In this document: piece after piece, positions 9,020-18,981 of the stretch
Numbering within the stretch: position 1 is the first letter of the stretch
Layout of the letters: every line of letters starts with the position of its first letter
Source: Marinomonas profundimaris
GTDB taxonomy: Bacteria; Pseudomonadota; Gammaproteobacteria; Pseudomonadales; Marinomonadaceae
DNA: 64,000 bases
Direction: 5' to 3'
Assembly: GCF_000508165.1 (NCBI RefSeq)
Contig: NZ_AYOZ01000001.1
Span: 372,001-436,000 of the forward strand
Notes under the pieces: model-generated
The model's database searches: none
Seen by the model: only the letters and a program-made list of their open reading frames with translations
Told to the model about the DNA's origin: nothing
Made by a program: the position numbers and the translations under genes

Positions 9020-9586
9020 ATGACATTATCAGGTGCGGTGCTGGCGGGTGGAAAAGGCGAGCGAATGTTGAGTCAGGATAAAGGCTTGATGCTGTATCAG
9101 TCGGTTCCTATGGCGTTGTTGGTCGCTCGTGTATTGCGGGATGTGGCCAGCGTTGTTTTTCTCAACGCTAATCGTAACCTCGATTCTTATGGAGCGCTTG
9201 GTTTTGATGTTGTATCTGATGGCCCTGATTATCAGAATAAAGGGCCGTTGTCGGGATTGTTGGCGTGCTTAGTGTTCGCTAATACATCGCATTTATTGAT
9301 TTCACCTTGTGATACCCCTTGTATTAGTCGCGATGCTTTTGTTCGGCTTGAAGAAGCGAGTAAGGTGTTTCCTGATCGTATTCAGTATTTGGCGGATGGT
9401 TTTGGAGGTCATCCTTTGCATGCTATTTTGCCTGTTGAGTCTTCTCTGGCATGTTTAAAGCGGTTTCTGGATAAGGGGGAGCGCTATAGCGTCATGGCGT
9501 TTTATGAGGCGTTTGGATGTGATTCGGTTTTATGGGACAAGTCGGAAGAATTACTCAATGTGAATACGCCAGACTTGCTAAGTTAA
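9020..9586 (+). CDS. mobA: Molybdenum cofactor guanylyltransferase (MobA-like)
   Basis: A 188-residue nucleotidyltransferase that would transfer GMP to molybdopterin to make the MGD cofactor needed by NasA. The N-terminal signature GAVLAGGKGERM, the conserved Lys of DKGL, and a downstream SDGPDYQNKGPLSG segment are all present. The frame is open from a GTG at 9011, but the ATG at 9020 is preferred because AAGGTGAAGG sits at the right distance before it. It closes the nasA operon, which fits cofactor supply produced together with the enzyme. The next gene is convergent and starts ten bases after its stop. Confidence 0.85.
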   Translation: MTLSGAVLAGGKGERMLSQDKGLMLYQSVPMALLVARVLRDVASVVFLNANRNLDSYGALGFDVVSDGPDYQNKGPLSGLLACLVFANTSHLLISPCDTPCISRDAFVRLEEASKVFPDRIQYLADGFGGHPLHAILPVESSLACLKRFLDKGERYSVMAFYEAFGCDSVLWDKSEELLNVNTPDLLS

Positions 9587-9595
9587 TGTTGCTTC

Positions 9596-10315
9596 TTAGT
9601 GTGACTTAATAGAATCGATGTCTAAATAATACGATTCGCCATCTTCTTTATGTTCAAGCTTAACCAGTAAATAATCCAGTTTTGGCACAAACCAAAAAGA
9701 CGTTCTCTTTCCTTTGTCTAAATTGTCCGTTCGAATGATTTTGATGGCAAGTAGTCGGCCCAGCTTGGTTTTAATGGTTTCCATTTTTTCCCGTTCAAAA
9801 CGCCAGTTTTTGATATAACCACCGTCGGCGATTTGATAATCGAATTCATTTTTACCCAGTTTCAAGTCCTGCCTTAATTGCAATTGAATGGACAACTTGT
9901 CTAGAGTGTTTGGGTTAATAGCAAGGTTCCAGGGCTTGTCTTTTACATCATTCCTGACGAGGTTTTTTTCCCAGTCAAAAGTGAGGGTGGCGGTTCTTTT
10001 TTTGCCGAGAACAGCGCTTTTGTATTCGTAGATTATGGGAATGATTTGATGTTGTTCAACGCGGAATGTTGAGGATTCATCTAAAGATGCAATCATACTG
10101 TTTGCTGAAAAAACGAACGCCCAGAGGTCGTCTGATTTTTTTGAAAGTGTTTGTTTGCCTTCCACTTTGAGGCTGATGCCTTTTTTCCAAACGGTGCTAT
10201 AGACCGCAGTATAAGGCGTAAGGAAAGAATCCGGTGCGGGTGTAGAGGAAAAAGAAAGCATGGGAATACTCATAAAAATAGCCATTAAACACATTGGGAT
10301 TTTACGAGTTCTCAT
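9596..10315 (-). CDS. DUF3108 family exported protein
   Basis: A 239-residue protein with an N-terminal signal peptide (hydrophobic stretch at residues about 7-22, probable cleavage after SFSSTPA). The body matches the DUF3108 family: Y-x-A-x-Y segment near residue 34, a run of beta strands, and the W-F-x-P-x-L-D-Y-L-x-V-K-L-E motif near the end. Function is unknown; a periplasmic or envelope location is expected. It lies 14 bases downstream of purN on the same strand. The same purM-purN-DUF3108 order occurs in pseudomonads. Confidence 0.8.
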   Translation of the reverse strand: MRTRKIPMCLMAIFMSIPMLSFSSTPAPDSFLTPYTAVYSTVWKKGISLKVEGKQTLSKKSDDLWAFVFSANSMIASLDESSTFRVEQHQIIPIIYEYKSAVLGKKRTATLTFDWEKNLVRNDVKDKPWNLAINPNTLDKLSIQLQLRQDLKLGKNEFDYQIADGGYIKNWRFEREKMETIKTKLGRLLAIKIIRTDNLDKGKRTSFWFVPKLDYLLVKLEHKEDGESYYLDIDSIKSH

Positions 10316-10329
10316 ACTTTCTCCTACAT

Positions 10330-10983
10330 CTATGTTAGCGCTTTGGTATAAAGCATACCGCTTTCTGAAAGCATGCTCTTATCCAAATACGCTTTTCCAT
10401 CATGGAATGTTAATCGATCTTCACTGAACCATTTTACGGCCAGAGGATAGATGATGTGTTCCATTGAGTGGACTTTACTCGCTAAGGATTCTGCGGTGTC
10501 ATCTTCTGCGATTGTTGTGCTGGCTTGCAGAATAACCGCGCCAGCATCCAATTCTGGACTAACAAAATGTACAGACACACCATGTTCTGTTTCGTTTGCA
10601 TCAATAGCACGTTGGTGCGTATTTAGACCTTTATATTTCGGCAGCAGCGACGGATGAATGTTAAGCATTCTACCTTCATAATGTTGCGCAAATGTTTCGG
10701 TTAAAATACGCATAAAGCCAGCGAGGACAACCAGTTTAGGCTGATATTGATCAATGAGCTTTTGCAGTTCAGTGTCAAATGCTTCGCGACTATCAAATGA
10801 TTTATGACTTAGAGAATGAGTTGGTATGCCTGCTACTTTGGCACGCTCTAGGCCATAAGCCTCTGCTTTGTTACTGATAACAGCGCAGATGTTGATATTA
10901 AGTTGTCCTTGCAAGCTTTGATCTATCAAAGCTTGCAAGTTGCTGCCGCTGCCAGAAATTAAGACAACGATAGGGAAACTCAT
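10330..10983 (-). CDS. purN: Phosphoribosylglycinamide formyltransferase 1
   Basis: A 217-residue GAR transformylase that transfers the formyl group of 10-formyl-THF to GAR in purine synthesis. The substrate-binding N-terminus [15 protein letters not shown] and the catalytic segment with Asn-x-His ([12 protein letters not shown]) are visible, as is the downstream Asp in [11 protein letters not shown]. Its ATG overlaps the purM stop (ATGA), so the two are translationally coupled. Confidence 0.95.
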   Translation of the reverse strand: MSFPIVVLISGSGSNLQALIDQSLQGQLNINICAVISNKAEAYGLERAKVAGIPTHSLSHKSFDSREAFDTELQKLIDQYQPKLVVLAGFMRILTETFAQHYEGRMLNIHPSLLPKYKGLNTHQRAIDANETEHGVSVHFVSPELDAGAVILQASTTIAEDDTAESLASKVHSMEHIIYPLAVKWFSEDRLTFHDGKAYLDKSMLSESGMLYTKALT

Positions 10984-12038
10984 GCCTGCGTCTCTAGATC
11001 AGAGATCAGTACATCTTTTCCGCCATTGCGAGGGCAAATCTCACCGATAATCCAAGCGTTTTCGCCTTCTGCTGTCAGAATGGCAAGAGCTTCGTCAGCT
11101 TTGTCAGCATCAATGGAAAGTACCATGCCAACGCCGCAGTTCAGAACGCGGTACATTTCTTCTTGCTCAACATTGCCTTGTTCTTGCAGCCAATCAAATA
11201 CAGCCGGGCGTTTCCAGCTATCTGCATCGATTTTCGCGGCCGCGTCTTCAGGAAGAACACGAGGGATGTTTTCTAGCAAACCACCGCCAGTAATGTGAGC
11301 CAATGCGTTCACTGAAATGCTTTCCATTAATTTAAGGATAGACTTCACGTAAATGCGGGTTGGTTCCATCAAGGCATCTTTTAAAGCCACGCCGTCAATT
11401 TTTTCATTGAGGTCCGCTTTGCTTACTTCTAAAATCTTGCGAATTAAAGAGTAGCCATTTGAGTGAGGGCCAGACGAGCCAAGAGCGATAAGTTTGTCGC
11501 CCGCTTTAACATTGCTACCATCAATGATGTTGTCTTCTTCAACAACGCCAACACAGAAGCCCGCTAAATCGTAGTCTCCGTCGTGATACATGCCTGGCAT
11601 TTCAGCGGTTTCACCACCAACTAATGCACAACCAGCTTGCAAGCAGCCTTCGCCAATGCCTGTTACAACGTTTGCAGCAACGTCAATATCCAGTTTGCCT
11701 GTTGCGTAGTAATCAAGGAAAAGCAGTGGTTCTGCACCAGCAACGACTAAGTCGTTTACACACATTGCGACAAGGTCGATGCCAATTGTGTCGTGTTGGT
11801 TAAGGTCCATTGCTAAGCGAAGTTTTGTTCCAACGCCATCCGTGCCTGAGACAAGAATGGGATTCTTGTATTTTGTTGGAAGGCGAGTTAAGGCACCAAA
11901 TCCACCTAGGCCACCCATAACTTCTGGGCGACGAGTTTTTTTGCTTACGCCTTTGATGCGTTCAACAAGTTGATTGCCAGCGTTGATATCTACGCCTGCG
12001 TCTTTATAACTAATCGATGGTTTGTCCGACTTGGTCAT
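10980..12038 (-). CDS. purM: Phosphoribosylformylglycinamidine cyclo-ligase
   Basis: The 352-residue AIR synthetase, which closes the imidazole ring of FGAM using ATP. The N-terminal [13 protein letters not shown] and the Gly-rich [10 protein letters not shown] segment (ATP-binding fold of the PurM/SelD family) are clear, and the length is normal. It is the first gene of purM-purN-DUF3108. The 117-bp gap to the divergent DUF2066 gene must hold promoters for both directions; no purine operator could be assigned by eye. Confidence 0.96.
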   Translation of the reverse strand: MTKSDKPSISYKDAGVDINAGNQLVERIKGVSKKTRRPEVMGGLGGFGALTRLPTKYKNPILVSGTDGVGTKLRLAMDLNQHDTIGIDLVAMCVNDLVVAGAEPLLFLDYYATGKLDIDVAANVVTGIGEGCLQAGCALVGGETAEMPGMYHDGDYDLAGFCVGVVEEDNIIDGSNVKAGDKLIALGSSGPHSNGYSLIRKILEVSKADLNEKIDGVALKDALMEPTRIYVKSILKLMESISVNALAHITGGGLLENIPRVLPEDAAAKIDADSWKRPAVFDWLQEQGNVEQEEMYRVLNCGVGMVLSIDADKADEALAILTAEGENAWIIGEICPRNGGKDVLISDLETQA

Positions 12039-12155
12039 TGCCTATGCCTTATCATGGTACGAGGGAAAAAAAGGCATTTTAGCATAGTGACGCATTAGGG
12101 CTATGGTTCTTTGCGATTAAGACAGTAGAATAGGCAAATAAACGAAGGAAGGGTT

Positions 12156-13241
12156 ATGAATTCTCGTATATTTTTATTACTTATCAGTGTTTTGTTTGTT
12201 TCGTCGGCGAATGCGGTTCCTGTTCAAGGGCTTTATAAGGCGGAAATTAATTTACCGGTAACGCAATCGGAGGCACAAATGCTGAATGAGGCATTTGGTT
12301 TGGCCGTAGAGAATGTGCTGGTGAAAGTGTCTGGCGATAAAGATGCGATTACAGACGATATTTTAGATCAAGCTAAGGAAAAAGCGTCAACTTGGGTTGC
12401 GCAGCACTCTGTTGCTTCCTTAAGTGAGTTGTTGTCGTCTGAGAATGGTTTGGTTCCTGGGAAGCAGGTCAAGGTGACTTTTTATCAAGCTTCGATTGAC
12501 AATTTTTTGTCTCAGCATAATTTGCCTGTATGGGGGGACAACCGACCATCCGTTTTGATTTGGTTGGTGAGTGACAATAACGGAGTAAGAACGCTTTCTG
12601 GTTCAAGAGAGCCCTCAGAGACGCTGAATGAATTTGCTCATGTGACGGGGGGGCTTGGGGTGCCGATATATGCACCATTATTGGACGATGTCGATAAAAA
12701 GAGCATTTCGGCATCGGATGTATGGGGCTTTTTTGAAGACAGCATTGCGAGTGCGAGTAATCGTTATCAGACAGATTCGGTCGCAGTGTTGAGGGTTAGT
12801 CATTATGCCGGACACATTGGTGGTGGTTTGCTAGTAATGCTAAAAAGCGGCGAGACGGAACGATTTGATTTAAGTGGAGAAACGCTAAGCGACATCATAG
12901 AGCAAGGGAGTTCAAAGCTGGCGAAGGTGTTTTCCTCTCGTTATGCGTCGGTGCGTGATGGTAGTACGGCCAGTCGTTTGAATGTTCAGGTCTCTGGGGT
13001 TGTGAGCTATAAAATCATGAATAAAGTGCAATCTTATTTGGAAAGTATCGGGGTGGTGCGTGATGTCATCTTGGTGCAGGTTGATGGGGAAAAAGTCGCG
13101 TTTTCTGTTGAAATCGATGGTGACAAAGAGAAGTTTTTCAACTCGATTTCATTAAGTCGTTTGCTTATTAAGGCACCATTAAACGCATTGGACCCGGATG
13201 CAAATAGGGTTGTTTCTTATCAATACAGTGGAGTGCGATAA
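12156..13241 (+). CDS. DUF2066 domain exported protein
   Basis: A 361-residue protein with a typical signal peptide (MNSRIFLLLISVLFVSSANA, cleavage before VPVQG). The mature N-terminus contains the L-Y-x-A-x-I and A-F-x-x-A-x-x-x-V-L-V-K-V-S-G-D pattern of the DUF2066 family. Function is unknown, and a periplasmic location is expected. The ribosome site AAGGAAGG is strong. It sits divergently from purM, as its pseudomonad counterparts do. Its stop codon touches the ATG of the next small gene. Confidence 0.8.
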   Translation: MNSRIFLLLISVLFVSSANAVPVQGLYKAEINLPVTQSEAQMLNEAFGLAVENVLVKVSGDKDAITDDILDQAKEKASTWVAQHSVASLSELLSSENGLVPGKQVKVTFYQASIDNFLSQHNLPVWGDNRPSVLIWLVSDNNGVRTLSGSREPSETLNEFAHVTGGLGVPIYAPLLDDVDKKSISASDVWGFFEDSIASASNRYQTDSVAVLRVSHYAGHIGGGLLVMLKSGETERFDLSGETLSDIIEQGSSKLAKVFSSRYASVRDGSTASRLNVQVSGVVSYKIMNKVQSYLESIGVVRDVILVQVDGEKVAFSVEIDGDKEKFFNSISLSRLLIKAPLNALDPDANRVVSYQYSGVR

Positions 13242-13472
13242 ATGACGGACGTGTTGGAAGAGAAAGTAATTGAGCGTGATTTTTTTGCACGCTCAATAGA
13301 GGAGCAAAATGATTTTTTGTCTCAAACTTGGTGTAACCACTGTATGGAAGTGGATTTAGGTATGCGTAACCCTAAGGAGTTTGAAACGAAAGATAGGGTA
13401 TGGATAGAGGGTGAATGCCTGAAATGTGGCCAATCTACAGTGACTGAGATTGTTGAAGAAGACGAAGAATAG
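13242..13472 (+). CDS. Small acidic zinc-ribbon-like protein
   Basis: A 76-residue protein whose ATG directly follows the TAA of the DUF2066 gene, so it is very likely co-translated. Two Cys-x-x-Cys pairs (CNHC near residue 31 and CLKC near residue 59) are spaced as in a rubredoxin-like or zinc-ribbon knuckle. The C-terminus is acidic (EIVEEDEE). I do not recognise a named family. The pairs suggest one bound zinc ion. A strong bidirectional terminator follows. Confidence 0.7.
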   Translation: MTDVLEEKVIERDFFARSIEEQNDFLSQTWCNHCMEVDLGMRNPKEFETKDRVWIEGECLKCGQSTVTEIVEEDEE

Positions 13473-13488
13473 TGTGTGTTTTTAGACA

Positions 13489-13520
13489 AAAAAAAGCCGC
13501 GTTAAAAACGCGGCTTTTTT
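13489..13520. terminator. Bidirectional intrinsic terminator
   Basis: AAAAAAGCCGCGTT (13490-13503) pairs with AACGCGGCTTTTTT (13507-13520) across a three-base loop. A runs on one side and T runs on the other make it work for the DUF2066/zinc-ribbon unit and for the convergent gltA. Confidence 0.9.
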
Positions 13521-13539
13521 GTGTCTTTAAAATGAGAAA

Positions 13540-14823
13540 TTACTTGTCGGTAGGGTAATCTCGTTCAGGTTGACCTACATACAATTGGCGTGGACGGCCA
13601 ATCTTGTATGGCCCACTGATCATTTCGTTCCAGTGGGAGATCCAGCCGATAGTACGTGACATAGCGAAGATCACTGTAAACATACTGGTTGGAATGCCAA
13701 TGGCTTTCATAATAATGCCTGAGTAGAAGTCTACATTCGGGTAAAGCTTACGCTCTACGAAATAAGGATCTTCGAGAGCAATTTGTTCAAGGCGTTTAGC
13801 AATCTTCAATAGAGGATCGTTTGACATGCCAAGTTCAGCTAAAACTTGATCACAGGTTTCGCGCATCACTTTTGCGCGAGGATCAAAGTTTTTATAAACA
13901 CGATGGCCAAAGCCCATTAGGCGGAATGGATCGTTTTTATCTTTTGCTTTTGCTATAAATTCATCAATGTTTTCTTCGTCACCAATTTCTTCAAGCATGG
14001 TTAGTACTGCTTCGTTTGCACCACCGTGAGCAGGCCCCCAAAGCGTCGCAATACCTGCCGCAATACATGCAAATGGGTTTGCGCCAGAAGAACCTGCTAG
14101 GCGTACAGTAGAGGTTGATGCGTTTTGTTCGTGATCAGCGTGAAGAATGAAAATCTTATCCATTGCCTTAGCAAATACTGGATTGACTTTGTAGTCTTCG
14201 CAAGGTGTAGCAAACATCATGTACAAGAAGTTTTCAGCGTAGGATAGGTCGTTACGTGGGTACATAACTGGCTGATCTTTCGAATACTTAAAGCAGATTG
14301 CTGCCAACGTAGGCATTTTGGAAATTAAGCGGAATGCCGCAATTTCACGATGCTTAGGATTGTTTATGTCCATATGATCTTGGTAGAAAGCAGAAAGTGC
14401 GCCAACAAGGCCGCACATGATAGCCATAGGGTGGGCATCATTTCTAAAGCCTTCAATGAATTTGTGCATTGATTGGTTCACCATGGTGTGTTTGCCAACC
14501 GTTTTTTCAAATTCTACTTTTTGATCCTTATCAGGAAGTTCTCCATAAAGTAACAAATAGCATGTTTCAAGATAGTCTGAATGCTCTGCAAGTTGGGCAA
14601 TTGGGTAGCCGCGATGCAAAAGGATTCCTGCGTCACCATCTATATAGGTAATAGAGGATTCACAAGAGCCGGTAGACATAAATCCTGGATCGTAGGTGAA
14701 TACACCGTTAGCACCTAAGCTGCGAACGTCTATAACGTCTGTGCCTAATGTGCCTGAAAGAACAGGTAGTTCGATAGTTTTATCGATCCCATCCACTGTG
14801 AGTAGCGCTTTTTTATCAGCCAT
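13540..14823 (-). CDS. gltA: Citrate synthase (type II)
   Basis: The 427-residue hexameric-type citrate synthase that condenses acetyl-CoA and oxaloacetate. Conserved catalytic segments are [17 protein letters not shown] and [15 protein letters not shown] (catalytic His and nearby Asp), and the length equals the E. coli enzyme. AAGGAGA lies just upstream of the ATG. It is divergent from the sdh-suc operon across a 572-bp gap, the standard gammaproteobacterial arrangement. Confidence 0.97.
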   Translation of the reverse strand: MADKKALLTVDGIDKTIELPVLSGTLGTDVIDVRSLGANGVFTYDPGFMSTGSCESSITYIDGDAGILLHRGYPIAQLAEHSDYLETCYLLLYGELPDKDQKVEFEKTVGKHTMVNQSMHKFIEGFRNDAHPMAIMCGLVGALSAFYQDHMDINNPKHREIAAFRLISKMPTLAAICFKYSKDQPVMYPRNDLSYAENFLYMMFATPCEDYKVNPVFAKAMDKIFILHADHEQNASTSTVRLAGSSGANPFACIAAGIATLWGPAHGGANEAVLTMLEEIGDEENIDEFIAKAKDKNDPFRLMGFGHRVYKNFDPRAKVMRETCDQVLAELGMSNDPLLKIAKRLEQIALEDPYFVERKLYPNVDFYSGIIMKAIGIPTSMFTVIFAMSRTIGWISHWNEMISGPYKIGRPRQLYVGQPERDYPTDK

Positions 14824-15395
14824 TTATGGTCTCCTTCGTATTCTGGTTCGGAGCTAAAAGGGAGTGGTTTTACCCTGCTTAGCCCAGAAGGTGCGGAAAA
14901 AATACTGTTTCTAGCCTATGAAAGTCAATCTTGATCGCTTACAGAGTCTTTACATTCGTGTGCGTATTTTTGTAATTATCTGACAAAGTAGAGAGTTGCT
15001 ATAAAGTCAAGGTTGTCTTTGTTTGCCCTTAACCTATTGATTAGTATTGTCTTTATTTGTTTTTTAGGAGGGCAAAATCATGTAATTTTATACCATTATT
15101 GTTTCGGCTTATGGTTACATTCATTTGCTGAATGGTGATCATTGAAAACCTCTTGTTCAGTCTATTTGTCTTAGTATTTTTCGCTGGTCTATAATTGCGC
15201 CTCAGACGATTTCATTGATTTGTTTATGCTAATGGATAAAAGAGAGTCGCTTTTAGACATTTGTTTGCAAATCGATGAGATTTTCAAAGCAGGCCTATGC
15301 CGTGGTTATATTACTCTGATCCAACAGCGAATGTAGTTACGTATAGACATGGGGTCGTGATTGACCATTCAATCGATAAGATGGTGTAAAAAATC
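14824..15395. promoter_or_regulatory. gltA-sdhC divergent intergenic region (572 bp)
   Basis: No gene is visible here. The stretch is AT-rich and must carry promoters in both directions. The best match for sdh is the TTGTCT/TATAAT pair listed separately. No clear CRP, ArcA or iron-regulator site could be assigned by eye. Confidence 0.6.
15166..15195 (+). promoter_or_regulatory. Candidate sigma-70 promoter for sdhCDAB
   Basis: TTGTCT at 15166-15171 and a perfect TATAAT at 15190-15195 are 18 bases apart. Transcription would start near 15202, leaving a leader of about 190 nt before sdhC. It is the best -10 match in the intergenic region; no start site has been measured. Confidence 0.5.
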
Positions 15396-15773
15396 GTGAA
15401 TAAAAAAAGACCAGTCAACCTAGATATTTTAACAATATCTCAACCCGTCACAGCAATCGTGTCTATTCTTCATCGTGTAACAGGAATTATCCTTTTCGTA
15501 GGATTGGCTTTCTTGTTTTATGCATTCGATCTTTCTCTAGAATCTCAAGAAGGTTTTGATACGGTGGTTAATGCACTCCAAACAAACTTTCTTGCGAAGT
15601 TTATTATTTGGGGCGTTGTTTCTGCATTGATGTATCATTTTGTAGCGGGTGTGAAACACTTGTTTATGGATTTAGGGCATTTTGAAGAATTAGAAAGTGG
15701 GCGTAACGCCGCTATTGCAAACCTTGTGATTGCTGCGGTTCTCATTGTGTTAGCAGGAGTGTGGATATGGTAA
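15396..15773 (+). CDS. sdhC: Succinate dehydrogenase cytochrome b556 subunit
   Basis: A 125-residue membrane anchor with three predicted TM helices and the family N-terminus (M/V)NKKRPVNLDI. The S-I-L-H-R-x-T-G segment takes part in quinone and haem binding, and the haem-ligand His lies in the second-helix region (YHFVAGVKHL). It starts with GTG at 15396 behind a weak ribosome site. The family-typical N-terminus supports this start, and no ATG alternative exists. sdhD begins inside its last codons. Confidence 0.93.
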   Translation: MNKKRPVNLDILTISQPVTAIVSILHRVTGIILFVGLAFLFYAFDLSLESQEGFDTVVNALQTNFLAKFIIWGVVSALMYHFVAGVKHLFMDLGHFEELESGRNAAIANLVIAAVLIVLAGVWIW

Positions 15774-16114
15774 CTCAGATTACAAGTTTTGGTCGGTCAG
15801 GCCTTTACGATTGGATGATGCAGCGAGTTTCTGCTCTTGTTTTGTCTTTCTATACCGTTTTTATTATTGGTTATTTGTTGCTTAATCCTGATCTTACATA
15901 CGATCAGTGGAGCGGATTATTTGAAGCAACATGGATGCGCATCTTCAGTTTGATGGTGCTTTTGTCTATTGGTATTCATTCATGGATTGGTTTGTGGTCA
16001 ATTTCTACTGACTATATTAAAGCTACTGGTCCTCGTTTTTTCTTTCAATCTCTATGTGGCTTAGCAATGTTTGTTTATGTCGTATGGGGTGTTCAGGTTA
16101 TTTGGGGGCTATAA
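15767..16114 (+). CDS. sdhD: Succinate dehydrogenase membrane anchor subunit
   Basis: A 115-residue anchor with three TM helices (residues about 20-40, 55-75 and 88-108), which together with SdhC binds haem b and ubiquinone. The frame opens at a GTG at 15761, but AGGAG at 15755-15759 fits the ATG at 15767. It overlaps sdhC by seven bases. Confidence 0.92.
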   Translation: MVTQITSFGRSGLYDWMMQRVSALVLSFYTVFIIGYLLLNPDLTYDQWSGLFEATWMRIFSLMVLLSIGIHSWIGLWSISTDYIKATGPRFFFQSLCGLAMFVYVVWGVQVIWGL

Positions 16115-16117
16115 GTA

Positions 16118-17890
16118 ATGGCAAATATTCGTACAATTTCTTTTGATGCCATTGTTATCGGTGGTGGTGGCGCAGGTATGCGTGCAGCGCTTCAGCTAAC
16201 AGAGTCTGGTTTAAATACAGCTTGTGTTACTAAAGTTTTCCCAACGCGTTCACACACAGTGTCTGCCCAAGGCGGTATTACTTGTGCGATCGCAAGTGAT
16301 GATCCAAATGATGATTGGCGCTGGCACATGTATGACTCTGTTAAAGGGTCAGACTATATTGGTGACCAAGACGCGATTGAGTATATGTGTTCTGTTGGTC
16401 CTCAGGCCGTTTTTGAATTAGAGCACATGGGCTTACCATTCTCTCGTACAGAACAAGGGCGTATCTATCAGCGCCCATTCGGTGGTCAGTCTAAAGATTT
16501 CGGTAAAGGCGGGCAGGCTGCTCGTACTTGTGCGGCGGCAGACAGAACAGGTCATGCGCTTCTACATACACTTTATCAAGGTAACCTTAAAGGCGGTACA
16601 ACCTTCCTTAACGAATGGTATGCGACCGATCTTGTTAAAAATGACAAAGATGAAGTTGTCGGTGTTATTGCTATTTGTATCGAGACTGGCGAAACGGTTT
16701 ATCTTAAAGCGAAAGCAACGGTTATCGCAACGGGTGGTGCAGGTCGTATTTTCCAATCGACAACCAATGCCCATATCAATACTGGTGATGGTGTCGGTAT
16801 GGCGTTGCGTGCTGGCTACCCAATGCAGGATATGGAAATGTGGCAGTTCCACCCAACTGGTATATACGGTGCGGGTACGCTTGTTACAGAAGGTTGTCGT
16901 GGTGAAGGTGGTTACCTGATCAATAAAGACGGCGAACGTTTCATGGAGCGCTATGCGCCAAACGCAAAAGATCTTGCTGGGCGTGACGTTGTTGCTCGTT
17001 CTATGGTTCTTGAAATCTTAGAAGGGCGCGGGTGTGGTCCTAAAGGTGATCACGTGTTGCTTAAGCTTGATCACCTGGGTGAAGAGACGTTGAATCAACG
17101 CCTTCCAGGTATCCTTGAGTTGTCGCGTACTTTTGCTCACGTTGATCCAGTGAAAGAACCTATTCCTGTTATCCCTACTTGTCATTATATGATGGGTGGC
17201 ATTCCAACAAATATTGGTGGGCAGGCGCTTAAGCAAAACGAAGCCGGTGAAGATGTTATTATTGGTGGTCTTTATGCATGTGGTGAAGCCGCTTGTGTAT
17301 CTGTACACGGTGCTAACCGTCTTGGCGGTAACTCATTACTTGATTTGGTTGTCTTCGGTCGAGCAGTTGGTCTTCAGGTTAAAAAATCTTTGGACGAAGG
17401 GTTTGAGTTGTTGGATGCCGATAGTGCTAACGTTGAAAATGCGATGGTTCGTTTAAATCGTCTAAACAGTACGACTGGCGGCGAAAGTGTTGCTCAAGTT
17501 CGTGATGATTTACAAAGTGTTATGCAGCTTTACTTTGGTGTATTCCGCGATGGCGAAGCAATGCAAAAAGGTCTGGCTCAGTTAAAAGCAATTCGTGCAC
17601 GTGTTGAAAACTTGCACCTTGAAGATAAAAGTCAGGCGTTTAATACGGCTCGTATTGAAGCACTTGAACTTGAAAACCTATTGGAAGTTGCTGAGGCGAC
17701 CGCTATCCCTGCTGAATTCCGTAAGGAAAGCCGTGGCGCTCATGCTCGTAATGATTTTACTGAACGTGACGATGAAAACTGGTTGAAACACTCGTTGTTC
17801 CACCCGGCAGATAAGAAAGTGACTAAGCGCGATGTCAATTTTGCGCCTAAAACGATGGAAGCTTTCCCACCTAAAATTCGTTCATACTAA
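16118..17890 (+). CDS. sdhA: Succinate dehydrogenase flavoprotein subunit
   Basis: The 590-residue FAD subunit, which oxidises succinate to fumarate. The Rossmann motif [15 protein letters not shown] and the covalent-FAD histidine His46 ([10 protein letters not shown]) are present. So are the capping-domain HPTGIYG segment and the active-site segment [14 protein letters not shown]. Length is normal. It lies three bases after sdhD in sdhCDAB. Confidence 0.97.
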   Translation: MANIRTISFDAIVIGGGGAGMRAALQLTESGLNTACVTKVFPTRSHTVSAQGGITCAIASDDPNDDWRWHMYDSVKGSDYIGDQDAIEYMCSVGPQAVFELEHMGLPFSRTEQGRIYQRPFGGQSKDFGKGGQAARTCAAADRTGHALLHTLYQGNLKGGTTFLNEWYATDLVKNDKDEVVGVIAICIETGETVYLKAKATVIATGGAGRIFQSTTNAHINTGDGVGMALRAGYPMQDMEMWQFHPTGIYGAGTLVTEGCRGEGGYLINKDGERFMERYAPNAKDLAGRDVVARSMVLEILEGRGCGPKGDHVLLKLDHLGEETLNQRLPGILELSRTFAHVDPVKEPIPVIPTCHYMMGGIPTNIGGQALKQNEAGEDVIIGGLYACGEAACVSVHGANRLGGNSLLDLVVFGRAVGLQVKKSLDEGFELLDADSANVENAMVRLNRLNSTTGGESVAQVRDDLQSVMQLYFGVFRDGEAMQKGLAQLKAIRARVENLHLEDKSQAFNTARIEALELENLLEVAEATAIPAEFRKESRGAHARNDFTERDDENWLKHSLFHPADKKVTKRDVNFAPKTMEAFPPKIRSY

Positions 17891-17902
17891 GGAGTTGTGT
17901 CA

Positions 17903-18607
17903 ATGTTAGTTAGTATTTATCGCTACAATCCTGAGAAGGACGACGCTCCTTATATGCAGGATTACGAAATTGATTTGCCTGAAGGTAAAGACCTGATGGT
18001 ACTTGATGTTTTGAACTTGTTGAAAGCTCAGGACCCAAGTATTTCTTATCGTCGTTCATGCCGTGAAGGCGTGTGTGGTTCTGACGGCATGAATATGTCA
18101 GGTAAGAATGGCTTGGCGTGTATTACGCCAGTGTCAGAAGCGGTCAAAAAAGGTAAGTTGATATTACGTCCACTTCCAGGTTTGCCAGTGGTGCGTGACC
18201 TTGTTGTTGATATGGGGCAATTCTACAAGCAGTACGAGAAAATTCGTCCGTTCTTGATTAATGATGCGCCAGCACCAGCAATTGAGCGCTTGCAAAGCCC
18301 TGAAGAGCGTGAAAAGCTTGATGGTCTTTACGAATGTATTCTATGTGCTTGCTGTTCAACGGCGTGTCCATCTTTCTGGTGGAACCCAGATAAGTTTGTT
18401 GGTCCGTCTGGCTTGTTACAAGCTTACCGCTTCTTGGCGGATAGCCGTGATACGGCAACACAGGAACGTCTTAGTGATTTAGATGACCCGTTCAGCGTGT
18501 TTCGTTGCCACGGCATCATGAACTGTGTGAATGTTTGTCCTAAAGGGTTAAACCCAACTAAGGCAATTGGTAATATTCGTACTATGCTTTTGCAAAGAGC
18601 GACTTAA
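17903..18607 (+). CDS. sdhB: Succinate dehydrogenase iron-sulfur subunit
   Basis: A 234-residue protein that carries electrons from SdhA to the quinone site. The [2Fe-2S] loop has Cys53, Cys58, Asp61 and Cys73, the same Cys/Asp pattern as E. coli. The [4Fe-4S] and [3Fe-4S] ligands follow in CILCACCSTACP and CVNVCPKG. The ATG at 17903 is chosen over the GTG at 17897 because GGAG at 17891-17894 is then correctly spaced. Confidence 0.96.
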   Translation: MLVSIYRYNPEKDDAPYMQDYEIDLPEGKDLMVLDVLNLLKAQDPSISYRRSCREGVCGSDGMNMSGKNGLACITPVSEAVKKGKLILRPLPGLPVVRDLVVDMGQFYKQYEKIRPFLINDAPAPAIERLQSPEEREKLDGLYECILCACCSTACPSFWWNPDKFVGPSGLLQAYRFLADSRDTATQERLSDLDDPFSVFRCHGIMNCVNVCPKGLNPTKAIGNIRTMLLQRAT

Positions 18608-18981
18608 TAATGCTTCGAGTGGTCTTTCATAATACTATAGTGTGACCACGAAAAGCCGGCGGCTTGAATCCATATTCAATGCCGCCATTTTTGCGTATTC
18701 TCTTCTAGAGAATGCAATGAAAAGAATTTAAAATTCGATCTTTACGAGCAAGGATGCACTAAGAAAAACCACTAACTCAGTGATAAGGGATTCAGGATGG
18801 TTTATTTTTTAAATGAATGGTTCTTAGTGGTTTAGTATTAAACGTAAAAGGGCGAAAGTAGCTGGAAATAAACAAAAAATCGAGGCTTTAATAGCCTTAC
18901 GGGCCTGATAAAATGATCGACCTAAGCCTTAGGTTGATACCGGGACCCCGGTAGCTGGCTCGAACATAAGGGTGATCGAGA
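18608..18981 (+). promoter_or_regulatory. sdhB-sucA intergenic region (374 bp) with hairpins
   Basis: No gene is seen. The stretch holds a terminator-like stem (18658-18691), two alternative long-range stems (18757-18832) and a small hairpin, TACCGG/CCGGTA, at about 18938-18953 just before the sucA ribosome site. It probably sets the ratio of sdh to suc expression and may hold a separate suc promoter. Confidence 0.5.
18658..18691 (+). terminator. Terminator-like stem-loop after sdhB
   Basis: GGCGGCTTGAAT (18658-18669) pairs with ATTCAA-T-GCCGCC (18674-18686) with one bulged base, followed by ATTTTT. It may attenuate transcription between sdhB and sucA. Confidence 0.6.
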
